A stretch of 64,000 nucleotides of DNA from JAJEEA01 sp965243615 (lineage in GTDB: Bacteria; Acidobacteriota; Vicinamibacteria; Vicinamibacterales; UBA8438), in assembly GCA_965243615.1 (NCBI GenBank), contig CBDEVO010000003.1, positions 6,386,001 to 6,450,000 on the forward strand. The letters are read 5' to 3'. The notes beneath the pieces are model-generated. The model saw only the letters and a program-made list of their open reading frames with translations, was not told the origin of the DNA and searched no databases. Positions 1 to 7,058 of the stretch are shown here, piece after piece. Position 1 is the stretch's first letter; every line of letters begins with the position of its first letter. A program made the position numbers and the translations under genes.

Positions 1-30
1 CGCGCCCGGCCCGGACGGCCTCCGGCCCCC

Positions 31-118
31 CTGCCCCGGACGCCGGGGACGCCCGGACGCCCCGGGGACGCCCGGACGCCCCAGACGCCGACGCCCCGAC
101 GCCCCGACGCCCCGGGCT
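31..118. repeat. Low-complexity GC-rich degenerate repeats
   Basis: Imperfect, variably spaced iterations of a unit resembling GACGCCC(C)G fill the first part of the window. The copies differ in length, so this is a simple-sequence tract and not a CRISPR or a phased minisatellite. It lies at the window edge, where its full extent cannot be judged. Confidence 0.6.
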
Positions 119-480
119 CCCGGTGACCCGCGATGGCGGCGATTCGCGCGTGGGTGGAATCGTGGGCGTGCCCGACGCGTCCTGACAGAAACACCAATGG
201 ATCCGGGGGTTTTTCGCCGTATTCGTGCTATCGTTGCGAATGACCAACAGGTGTCCGCCGGGGTCCGGAGTTGTGCGAAACAGCATAGTGGACGTGGGAC
301 TCCACACCCACGTTCCCAGGTGGGGCTCGCAGCGCCGACGCCAAGCCCGGTAGCCAGGGCACCGCGCTGGCCGAAGCCCGGGCCCTCGGGAAGTCGTTCG
401 GCTTCTCCAGGCCTTCTCACACGAGGTTCGCTCCCATCCGGGAGGGCCAATGCACCGGGCGGCGTGCCGGCCGCGCTCGC
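119..480. other. No supportable gene
   Basis: Open frames exist here on both strands, but their translations are Arg/Pro/Ser-rich, match no family I recognise and have no convincing ribosome binding site. I read the stretch as non-coding sequence upstream of the biosynthetic operon. Confidence 0.5.
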
Positions 481-492
481 CTTCCCGATGAT

Positions 493-516
493 TGATCGAT
501 CACCTCAAATGAGGTG
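493..516. promoter_or_regulatory. Two adjacent palindromes upstream of the biosynthetic operon
   Basis: A perfect 10-bp palindrome TGATCGATCA (493-502) abuts a perfect inverted repeat CACCTCA-AA-TGAGGTG (501-516). They sit in a locally AT-richer stretch about 35 bp upstream of a plausible promoter and about 270 bp upstream of the first gene. That placement fits an operator for a local regulator. No regulator gene is adjacent in the window, so the binding protein is unknown. Confidence 0.45.
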
Positions 517-551
517 CATTCATCTCTTTCACCACACACCAATTGAACGGG

Positions 552-579
552 TTGCATCGCGCGATTGTGCCGTTAGACT
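552..579 (+). promoter_or_regulatory. Candidate sigma-70-type promoter for the biosynthetic operon
   Basis: TTGCAT (552-557) and TAGACT (574-579) are spaced by 16 bp in a locally AT-richer stretch. This is the best hexamer pair upstream of the four-gene operon. It would give an untranslated leader of roughly 200 nt before the GTG at 788. Prediction from sequence only. Confidence 0.35.
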
Positions 580-787
580 ATGTACTATCGCGTCCGGGTC
601 ACCAAACCGTCCGGAGCGACGAAATCGACCCGCGCGCCGACGGGGCCGGAGTGTGTCGCGCCCGACCAGCGGGTGCGGATGACGGGCAACGAGCTCGGCC
701 TACAGGGAACCGCCTGCCAACCTCAGCGCGGCCCGCCCGAAGTGTGCGGGCGTGGCCAAGGCAGCCCGCCTGTTCGAGGAGCGCCAC

Positions 788-2479
788 GTGGCCAGAGTGG
801 ATTGTGACGTGCTGATCATGGGAAACGGCATCGTGGGCAACCTCGCGGCTGCCTGGTTCGCCCGATACATGCCCGCTCTGCACGTCAACGTCGTGGGACC
901 GGCGACCCGGACTCTGCCCGTCGTGGGCGAATCGCTGGTCGAGCTCAGCACGCAACTCCTCCAGGAAATCGGTCTTGGACGGCATCTCGTCGAGGAACAG
1001 CTTCCCAAGTATGGCCTCACGTTCTACTACAAGCTGGACCCCGCGGTTCGCGCGGACCCGCGCTACGTCGTGGACGCCGTCCCCACCAATCCCCCGCTGC
1101 CGTCGTTTCTCGTCAACCGGTTCACCCTGGACGCCGCGTTGCGGCAGCTCAATCGCGACAACGGCGTCGAGCACGTCGACGGCAAGGTGGTACGGGTCGA
1201 GCTGGGCTCGGGCGCGCGGCACAGGGTCACGGTGCGGGATGCCGACGGGAGGGAACTGAGGCACACGGCCCGCTGGGTGATGGACGCGACGGGACGGCGC
1301 CGACTGCTGGCGCGCCAACTGCATCTCGGGGACAGCGTTACGCACCAGCGCAGCTCGTTCTGGTTCCGCCTGGCCGACTTCGACGCGTCCATTCTCGACC
1401 GCATCGACGCCGTTACGAACGATACTCCGCGCCCCGACGCGTACTATGCCGCGCATCACTTCTTCGGGCGCGGCAACTGGATCTGGTTGATACCGGTGCG
1501 GGGGGAAACGGGCAGGCGGATGATGAGCGTCGGGCTGACCTGCCGGCCGGACCTGTTTCCCGAGCCCGTGACGTCCATACCGGAGTTCCTCGACCGGGTG
1601 GCGGACGAGCACCCGATCCTGGTAGACCTGGTCCGGAGCGGCTGGGTCGTCGACACAAACCTGTACCGGAACTACATGTACCGCACCCGACGGCGATACT
1701 CTTCCCGGGGTTGGTTCCTTGTCGGGGACGCCGCGGATACGGTGGATCCTCTGTACAGCACCGGTCTTGCACTGGCGACCATGGCGATTCAGCAGGTGGG
1801 GGCCATCATTCGCCGCGACCTGGCCGGCAGCTTGACCGAAGGATTCGTCAGCAGGCTCGACCGGGCCTACGCCGGCTTCCAGGAGCTGGGGGAAGGGCAG
1901 GTCGCCAGGCTGTACGACGTCATGCAGGCCGGCCATGAGTGCCGCCTGCGCATGCACCTCCACGTGGTCGGTTTCTTTCACATGGCGCTGCCGCTGCTAC
2001 TCAACGGGTATCACGCCGACGCCGTCGGGGCGGCGATGATGGCCCGTCTGGGACGGCCCGCCCACGGGCTGGACCGGCAGTTGACCGATTTCGAGCCGCT
2101 CATTGCCCGGGCCGCCTCGCGACGCCCCGCGCGATCGGCGGGCGCCGACGTGAGGGCGCAGTCGGCCTTCGCGCTCAACCACTCGTGGTTCGAGCACTGC
2201 CGCGACGACGAGATCCCGCGTTCGTTGTTTCGGATGTTCCGACACCTGGTCGCCTTGCGCCTGACGCTCATGTGGACGGCGGGGGTGCGGTCTTGGCTCG
2301 ACCCGGTTCAGTGGGGCGCGCTGCTGCGGTCCGTCGGCTGGGGCCTGGCGGTCGGGGCGTTCGGACGACGCAGTCTCAAGCGAAGCAGGCTGACCCGGTG
2401 GCTGTTCGCGTGGGGTCGGCGCGACGCCCGCCCGCGATGCGCGTCGGGCGCCCCGACCCGGGCGGAGCTCACCCGATGA
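788..2479 (+). CDS. Flavin-dependent halogenase-like oxidoreductase
   Basis: A 563-residue FAD enzyme. The N-terminal dinucleotide fold shows GNGIVG at residues 12-17, a GES segment follows, and the second FAD motif (LVGDAADTVDP) starts near residue 311. WIWLIP at 231-236 matches the WxWxIP signature that separates flavin-dependent halogenases from ordinary monooxygenases. K74 in a PKYG context is a candidate catalytic lysine (inferred, not aligned). The C-terminal 150 residues are not assigned. I chose the GTG at 788 because GAGGAG lies 5-6 nt upstream; a GTG at 752 is in frame but lacks such a site. The stop overlaps the next start by ATGA, so it is translationally coupled to a type III polyketide synthase, whose phenolic or pyrone product is the natural substrate candidate. 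An aromatic hydroxylase such as the one in the srs phenolic-lipid operon is the main alternative. Confidence 0.8.
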   Translation: MARVDCDVLIMGNGIVGNLAAAWFARYMPALHVNVVGPATRTLPVVGESLVELSTQLLQEIGLGRHLVEEQLPKYGLTFYYKLDPAVRADPRYVVDAVPTNPPLPSFLVNRFTLDAALRQLNRDNGVEHVDGKVVRVELGSGARHRVTVRDADGRELRHTARWVMDATGRRRLLARQLHLGDSVTHQRSSFWFRLADFDASILDRIDAVTNDTPRPDAYYAAHHFFGRGNWIWLIPVRGETGRRMMSVGLTCRPDLFPEPVTSIPEFLDRVADEHPILVDLVRSGWVVDTNLYRNYMYRTRRRYSSRGWFLVGDAADTVDPLYSTGLALATMAIQQVGAIIRRDLAGSLTEGFVSRLDRAYAGFQELGEGQVARLYDVMQAGHECRLRMHLHVVGFFHMALPLLLNGYHADAVGAAMMARLGRPAHGLDRQLTDFEPLIARAASRRPARSAGADVRAQSAFALNHSWFEHCRDDEIPRSLFRMFRHLVALRLTLMWTAGVRSWLDPVQWGALLRSVGWGLAVGAFGRRSLKRSRLTRWLFAWGRRDARPRCASGAPTRAELTR

Positions 2480-3561
2480 CGACAGGGTCCAACCAACCCT
2501 GGCCGCGTATCGCGTCGCTCGCGACCGCCGTGCCGCCCCACCGGGTCTCCCGGGACGAGGCGATGGCGTTCTTCCAGCGGTCCTTCGACATTCCGCCGGC
2601 CAGGCGGGGCCGACTGAAGCAGCTCTTCCTGAACGCCGATATCGAGACGCGGTACGCCGCTGCTCCCGTCGATTGGTACGAGCGCGATCACAGCTTCGAG
2701 GTGAAGAACAATCTGTACATCGACAGGGCGGTCGACCTCCTCAAGCAGGTGGCCCTCGAGGGTCTGACCGTCGCCGGCCGGACGTGCCGTGACGTCGACA
2801 CGCTCGTGACCGTCTCGTCGACCGGCGTCGCCGTGCCCACGCTGGATGTCCGGCTGATGGAGGAGCTGCCCTTTCGGCGCAACGTGCAGCGCCTGCCGCT
2901 GTTCGGCCTGGGATGCGCGGGCGGAGCCCTGGGGCTGGCGCGCGCCGCCGCCTGGGCGCGCGCCCAGCCCGGCAGTTGCATCCTGTTCCTGGTCGTCGAG
3001 CTCTGCACCCTGACGTTCTGCCGCGGCGACCGGATGACCGCGAACGTCGTCGCCACCGCCCTCTTCGGCGACGGCGCGGCGGGCGCGGTGCTGACCACGG
3101 ACGGGCCGGGGCCCGCGGTCAGGGCCTGGGGCGAGCACACCTGGCCCCACAGCCTCGACGTCATGGGCTGGTACGTCACGCAGAACGGGTTGGAGGTGCG
3201 ACTGTCGCGCGGCGTTCCCGACGTGGCCCGACACCGGGTGAGGCGCGTCACCGAGGAGTTTCTCGCTTCCATCGGTCTGAGGCTCGCGGACGTTGACGAC
3301 TTCATCTGCCACCCCGGCGGGACCAGGGTGCTGGACGCGCTCGAAGGCGCCTTCGGTCTCCCGTCCGGCGGCCTCGGGGCGTCGCGGGAGATTCTGCGCG
3401 ACTACGGCAACATGTCGGCGGCCACCGTGCTCTTCATCCTGAAGCGCGCCCTCGTCACCGCGGCCGCCGACAACGGGCTGCACGGTGGGGCACGACGGTA
3501 TCTGATGACCGGCCTGGGGCCGGGCTTCTCGATCGGGTACCTGGTGTTGGAGTCGGCCTGA
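2476..3561 (+). CDS. Type III polyketide synthase (chalcone/alkylresorcinol synthase-like)
   Basis: A 361-residue thiolase-fold enzyme. The Cys-His-Asn triad of type III PKS is visible: C147 in GLGCAGG, H279 in ICHPGGT and N312 in YGNMSAATV. Length and the C-terminal GLGPGFS loop are normal for the family. These homodimers extend an acyl-CoA starter with malonyl-CoA and cyclise it to resorcinols, phloroglucinols or pyrones; starter and chain length cannot be read from sequence. The ATG overlaps the preceding stop (ATGA), and its own stop overlaps the next ATG by one base. A downstream ICMT-like methyltransferase and an upstream FAD enzyme mirror the srsABC phenolic-lipid operon of Streptomyces griseus in enzyme content. 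KAS III is an alternative, but the residues around N312 favour type III PKS. Confidence 0.88.
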   Translation: MTTGSNQPWPRIASLATAVPPHRVSRDEAMAFFQRSFDIPPARRGRLKQLFLNADIETRYAAAPVDWYERDHSFEVKNNLYIDRAVDLLKQVALEGLTVAGRTCRDVDTLVTVSSTGVAVPTLDVRLMEELPFRRNVQRLPLFGLGCAGGALGLARAAAWARAQPGSCILFLVVELCTLTFCRGDRMTANVVATALFGDGAAGAVLTTDGPGPAVRAWGEHTWPHSLDVMGWYVTQNGLEVRLSRGVPDVARHRVRRVTEEFLASIGLRLADVDDFICHPGGTRVLDALEGAFGLPSGGLGASREILRDYGNMSAATVLFILKRALVTAAADNGLHGGARRYLMTGLGPGFSIGYLVLESA

Positions 3562-4118
3562 TGCCCGCCTTGTACGTCATCGTCGGCTTCCTCGTGGTTC
3601 AACGGCTGGCCGAGCTCGGCTTCGCCCGCCGCAACCGTCGGGCGCTCCTGGCGCGGGGCGCGGTGGAAGTCGGCCAAGGGCATTACCCCGCGATGGTCGC
3701 CCTGCACGCCGGCTGGTTGCTGGCGCTGGCGGCGACGATCGATCCGCGGACGGCGCCGTCGTTGCCGTTGCTCGCCGTTTTCGTACTGCTGCAGTACGGA
3801 CGCGCATGGGTGATCGCCACGTTGGGCTCGCGCTGGACGACGCGCGTCGTGGTGCTGCCGGGCGCCGCGCCCATCCGCAGCGGCCTGTACCGCTACCTCA
3901 GGCATCCCAACTACGTCATCGTGTGCGGCGAGATGGCCGTGGTGCCGCTGATGTTCGGTGCCTGGACGCTGGCCGCAACCGCCACCGCGCTGAACCTGCT
4001 CGTGCTCCGCGCACGGCTGCAGGTCGAGAACCGCGCGCTCGAGGCGCTCGGTGGCGGCCAGGATCGCACACACCCGAACGCCGCGGCGCGTCGAGTGACC
4101 GACCGGGAGCGCGGGTGA
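3561..4118 (+). CDS. Isoprenylcysteine carboxyl methyltransferase-family membrane protein
   Basis: A 185-residue integral membrane protein with about four or five hydrophobic segments. The SAM-binding signature of the ICMT/PEMT superfamily, LYRYLRHPNYV, occurs around residues 111-121. Bacterial members beside type III PKS genes O-methylate alkylresorcinols, and the same role is inferred here, acting in the inner membrane on a lipid-like product. Start and stop overlap the neighbouring genes by one base each (TGATG), so expression is tightly coupled. It lacks the extra N-terminal helices of eukaryotic ICMT, as expected for a bacterial member. Substrate is unproven. Confidence 0.82.
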   Translation: MPALYVIVGFLVVQRLAELGFARRNRRALLARGAVEVGQGHYPAMVALHAGWLLALAATIDPRTAPSLPLLAVFVLLQYGRAWVIATLGSRWTTRVVVLPGAAPIRSGLYRYLRHPNYVIVCGEMAVVPLMFGAWTLAATATALNLLVLRARLQVENRALEALGGGQDRTHPNAAARRVTDRERG

Positions 4119-6100
4119 TGCTGCTTGCCGCCGAAGAGCTCCTGCTGTTTCTCCTGGACGAGCAGAACGGCACCCTTCTCCCGATGACCGAACGCACGGA
4201 GCATCTGGTTCTCGCGGGCGCGGTGTTGATGGACCTGCAGTTGGCGAATCGCATCGACACCGACCTGGACAACCTGACGCCCAGCAATCCAACGCCGCTC
4301 GGCGACGACGTGCTCGACCCCACGCTGACCGAGATCGTCGGCGCGGAAGAGACGCACGATGCGCCGTACTGGGTGGAACGCACGGCCCGGCGCGGGCCCG
4401 AGATCCGCGAGCGGGCGACGGCCCGGCTGGTCTCGCGGGGCATCCTCCGCGAGCCCGGCGACGACGCGTTCCTGTCCCTGACGCCGGAGGTGGCGCACGC
4501 GCGGCGCTATCCATCGACGAACGGAGCGGCGCCGGAGCACGTCAGGCTTCGCATCATGCGGGTCCTCTTCAGCGACGACATCCCGGACCCCGCGGACATC
4601 GTGATCATCAGCCTGGTGGACGCCTGCGACGTCTGGCGAAAGCTCCTCACGGCAGAGGAGCTCGCCAGGGCGCGAAAGCGAATCGAGCTCGTCAGCCGCC
4701 TGGACCTGATCGGGCGGGCCGTCGCGACGCTCGTGCGAATCGTGCGGCCGACGGCGCGCGCCGCGCGCCAGCGCGCCGCCGGTCTGCCACTGGCCCGCGG
4801 CTTGCCGCTGGTGGGCAGCACGTTCTCCGTCGCCCGGGACCCGAGGACGTTCTTCGTTCGGGAGTACCTGCGGTTGGGACCTGTCTTCAAGGTCAGGACG
4901 CTGACGCGCAACCTCGTCGCCATGGCCGGACAGGAAGCCAACCTGTTCGTATCACGCTCGGAGCGCATGCACCTGCATACCTCCGACATGTGGGACCCGC
5001 TCTGTGCGGAGTTCGGCGCTTCGCGCTTCGTGCTGAACATGGACGGCAAGGACCACGTCCGGATGCGGCGCGAGACCAGGGACGGGTTCTCCCGCCAGCT
5101 CATCGAATCGGAGATCCCCGAAGCGGTACAGGTCATCCGGCGGTCCCTGGCCGAGATGCCGCGGGACGCGCCACTGCCCGGTCTGCCCGCCATGCTCCGT
5201 CTGGTCGGCGAGACCACGAGCGCAATCGTCGCCCAGTCGTCGACCGGGGAGTACATCGACGACGTGCGCCTGGTCCTGAGAGAGGCCGTGACCCGCGGCT
5301 TCCTGCACACGCCCCGATTGCCGAGAACGCCCCGGTTGCGGCGCGCCCTTCGCCGTGCCGCGGAACTGTCGGACGAGTGGTTGACGAGACACCAGTTGAA
5401 GAAGCACGCCCGCAGGCCCAACCCGATTGACCACGTGCTTGCACTGCACCGCGCCGACCCGACGTTCCTTCCCGAGTGCGACCTGCCGCTCACGGCACTC
5501 CTGCCGCTGTTCGCCGGCATCGAGACGGTGGGGAGCATCGGCGCCTGCATGCTCTACGCCGTGCTGAAGAACCCCGCGTTGCGGGCACGGGCGCAGGCCG
5601 AGGCGGATGCCCTGTTCGCCGGCGGCACGCCGGACGCGGCGCAGGTGCGCGAGCTGGACGTCCTGTACCGCGTCATGCTGGAGGCGCTGCGCATGTATAC
5701 GCCGGTCCCGGGGATTCAACGCAAGGTGACCACCTCGTTCGACTTCGCCGGTCACCGGATTCCCGCGGGCGAAGATCTGTTCCTCGCCTTCTTTGTCACG
5801 CATGACCTGCCGGAGCACTTTCCCGATCCGCAGCGGTTCGACATGGACCGGTACCTTCCGGGGCGGGAGGAACACAAGCGGCCCGGCGTGTTCGTGCCTT
5901 TCGGCGTCGGCGTGCACCACTGCGCCGGCCGCGGGTTCGCCGAAGCGCAACTGCCGTTGATTGTCGCGACCCTGCTGCGCGAGGTCGACATGGAGCTGGT
6001 TCCGCCGACCTATGAGCTGAAGACGGAGCGTTGGGTTCTCTTTCCCTCCTTCGTTCCGGACAAGCGGTTCAGGTTCAGAATCAGAAGCCGGCGAGACTGA
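4118..6100 (+). CDS. GPP34 (Golgi phosphoprotein 3-like) domain fused to cytochrome P450
   Basis: A 660-residue single chain. Residues 1 to about 215 match the GPP34/GOLPH3 fold: EELLLFLLDEQNGTLLP at the N-terminus, an LAGAVLMDLQLANRID helix, an RGILRE hairpin and an SLTPEVAHARRYP segment. The rest is a full P450: AGIET of the I-helix (466-470), ExxR at E522-R525, and heme loop FxxGxxxCxG with the cysteine ligand at C602. GPP34 domains bind phosphoinositide membranes in eukaryotes and are mostly uncharacterised in bacteria; here the domain may anchor the oxidase to the membrane or present a lipid substrate (inference). The start overlaps the ICMT-like stop by one base, making this the last gene of the operon. 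No ferredoxin or reductase is nearby. Continuity is good: no frameshift or internal stop separates the two parts. Confidence 0.88.
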   Translation: MLLAAEELLLFLLDEQNGTLLPMTERTEHLVLAGAVLMDLQLANRIDTDLDNLTPSNPTPLGDDVLDPTLTEIVGAEETHDAPYWVERTARRGPEIRERATARLVSRGILREPGDDAFLSLTPEVAHARRYPSTNGAAPEHVRLRIMRVLFSDDIPDPADIVIISLVDACDVWRKLLTAEELARARKRIELVSRLDLIGRAVATLVRIVRPTARAARQRAAGLPLARGLPLVGSTFSVARDPRTFFVREYLRLGPVFKVRTLTRNLVAMAGQEANLFVSRSERMHLHTSDMWDPLCAEFGASRFVLNMDGKDHVRMRRETRDGFSRQLIESEIPEAVQVIRRSLAEMPRDAPLPGLPAMLRLVGETTSAIVAQSSTGEYIDDVRLVLREAVTRGFLHTPRLPRTPRLRRALRRAAELSDEWLTRHQLKKHARRPNPIDHVLALHRADPTFLPECDLPLTALLPLFAGIETVGSIGACMLYAVLKNPALRARAQAEADALFAGGTPDAAQVRELDVLYRVMLEALRMYTPVPGIQRKVTTSFDFAGHRIPAGEDLFLAFFVTHDLPEHFPDPQRFDMDRYLPGREEHKRPGVFVPFGVGVHHCAGRGFAEAQLPLIVATLLREVDMELVPPTYELKTERWVLFPSFVPDKRFRFRIRSRRD

Positions 6101-6115
6101 GGGCGGTTGTCGTGG

Positions 6116-6844
6116 TCAATCCAGCGGGGGCTGCGCCTCCCTCTCGACCAGCATCGAGCCCCTGACTTCGCGCGCCTTCGCGAGGGCCGCCTCCAGGGAC
6201 CTGACGAGCTCCTTCGCCGGCCCCGGTTGGTTGTCCGTCGCAATCTCCGCCCAACCGATCATGGCGGAGATGATCGTCTGCAGTGCTTCGCACAGAACCG
6301 GAAGCGGCTGCCGAGCCGCCGAAATCCCAGGTTCGTCGTGGAGAATCGGCTCGAGACGCTCGACGACACGAGACAGCTCCCGTACCGCGGCCGCGACGCG
6401 ATCGCCACCGGAGTCCACCGCCCTTTGACCTCCGAGGGGCGACGTGCCCCCCGACCCCGCTACGGCTCCGAGCCCTGAAGCCGCTTCGGATGCGGCCGGC
6501 ACCTCGGGCTTCGGCCCGGAGGGCAGCACCTTCAAGGCGCGAGAAACGCTCCGCAAATGCGACACGTGTCGCATTTGCGGGTACGCCTCATGGAGGGCCA
6601 TGAGTCTCTGGGCACTTCGAGGGGTCAGACCGACCCTGTTCTCGAGCCATGGGATCCACTGACCGTGGCGAACCTGGCTCTTCGCCTCGCGTAGTTCGCG
6701 CCCGAGCTTCCACGCCTCCTCCACCGTGCGTTTGTAGGAGGTCTCGAACTTCGCGGCCTGCGCCTTGACCCGCTGCTCCAGCTCCACCTCGATGCCGAAA
6801 CCGTCCGCGACGACAGAAACCTGGTCCCTGCCGGGTGCTGCCAT
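6116..6844 (-). CDS. DUF3102 family protein
   Basis: A 242-residue protein. Residues about 22-100 carry the DUF3102 pattern: a charged coiled-coil helix, KLGRELREAKSQVRHGQW, then IPWLENRVGLTPRSAQRLM, which reads like a helix-turn-helix. The middle is Gly/Pro/Ala-rich and the C-terminal 90 residues are helical. I chose the second ATG because GGGAGG lies 7 nt upstream of it; an ATG 6 nt earlier is too close to that site. DUF3102 proteins are often on plasmids or phages and have no firmly established role. The gene converges on the P450 gene, 15 bp away, and is divergent from the sensor kinase. It contains a 30-bp perfect palindrome (6551-6580). Confidence 0.75.
   Translation of the reverse strand: MAAPGRDQVSVVADGFGIEVELEQRVKAQAAKFETSYKRTVEEAWKLGRELREAKSQVRHGQWIPWLENRVGLTPRSAQRLMALHEAYPQMRHVSHLRSVSRALKVLPSGPKPEVPAASEAASGLGAVAGSGGTSPLGGQRAVDSGGDRVAAAVRELSRVVERLEPILHDEPGISAARQPLPVLCEALQTIISAMIGWAEIATDNQPGPAKELVRSLEAALAKAREVRGSMLVEREAQPPLD
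6551..6580. promoter_or_regulatory. 30-bp perfect palindrome inside the DUF3102 gene
   Basis: Each 15-base arm (CCGCAAATGCGACAC and its complement) meets with no spacer at a CACGTG centre. It falls in the codons after the DUF3102 helix-turn-helix-like part. Symmetry of this length is not needed for coding, so it may be a binding site for a dimeric protein, possibly the host protein itself, or a replication or partition site. It differs in sequence from canonical parS except for the CACGTG core. Confidence 0.5.
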
Positions 6845-6917
6845 GTTCATACCTCCCGTCGATGGCACGTCCGTTCAGGTTTGAGAGGGGCCTCGCGCCC
6901 GTGTCGAGCGGGCCGGA

Positions 6918-6923
6918 ATTATA
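6918..6923 (-). promoter_or_regulatory. -10 element (TATAAT) upstream of the DUF3102 gene
   Basis: A consensus TATAAT on the minus strand lies about 75 bp upstream of the DUF3102 start, inside the most AT-rich patch of this part of the window (about 6915-6955). No good -35 hexamer is visible 16-18 bp upstream. The same patch could hold the divergent promoter of the sensor kinase gene. Confidence 0.4.
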
Positions 6924-7058
6924 CATTTCTTTTTCGTGAATATAGTGCTAATTTCATGGCCAGTAGAGCGAACAAAGGGCCACTCTTGGCGGTGCTCGCA
7001 ACCAAACTGGCATCTTACAGCCCGCCCAAGGCGACGCACATGGAGTGAGGACCGCGCG

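Noticed and set aside
31..118. Possible CRISPR array
   Set aside because: Units are short, contiguous and of variable length with no spacers.
197..682. 161-codon plus-strand open frame before the biosynthetic operon
   Set aside because: Arg/Pro/Ser-rich composition, no family similarity, no ribosome site, and it runs through the palindromes and promoter-like hexamers.
752..787. Upstream GTG start for the halogenase-like gene
   Set aside because: The GTG at 788 has GAGGAG at proper spacing and begins directly before the FAD fold.
3402..4514. 370-codon minus-strand frame
   Set aside because: Antisense to the PKS, ICMT-like and GPP34-P450 genes; no recognisable motif.
6551..6580. Canonical parS site
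   Set aside because: Only the CACGTG core agrees with the TGTTTCACGTGAAACA consensus; reported only as an unexplained palindrome.
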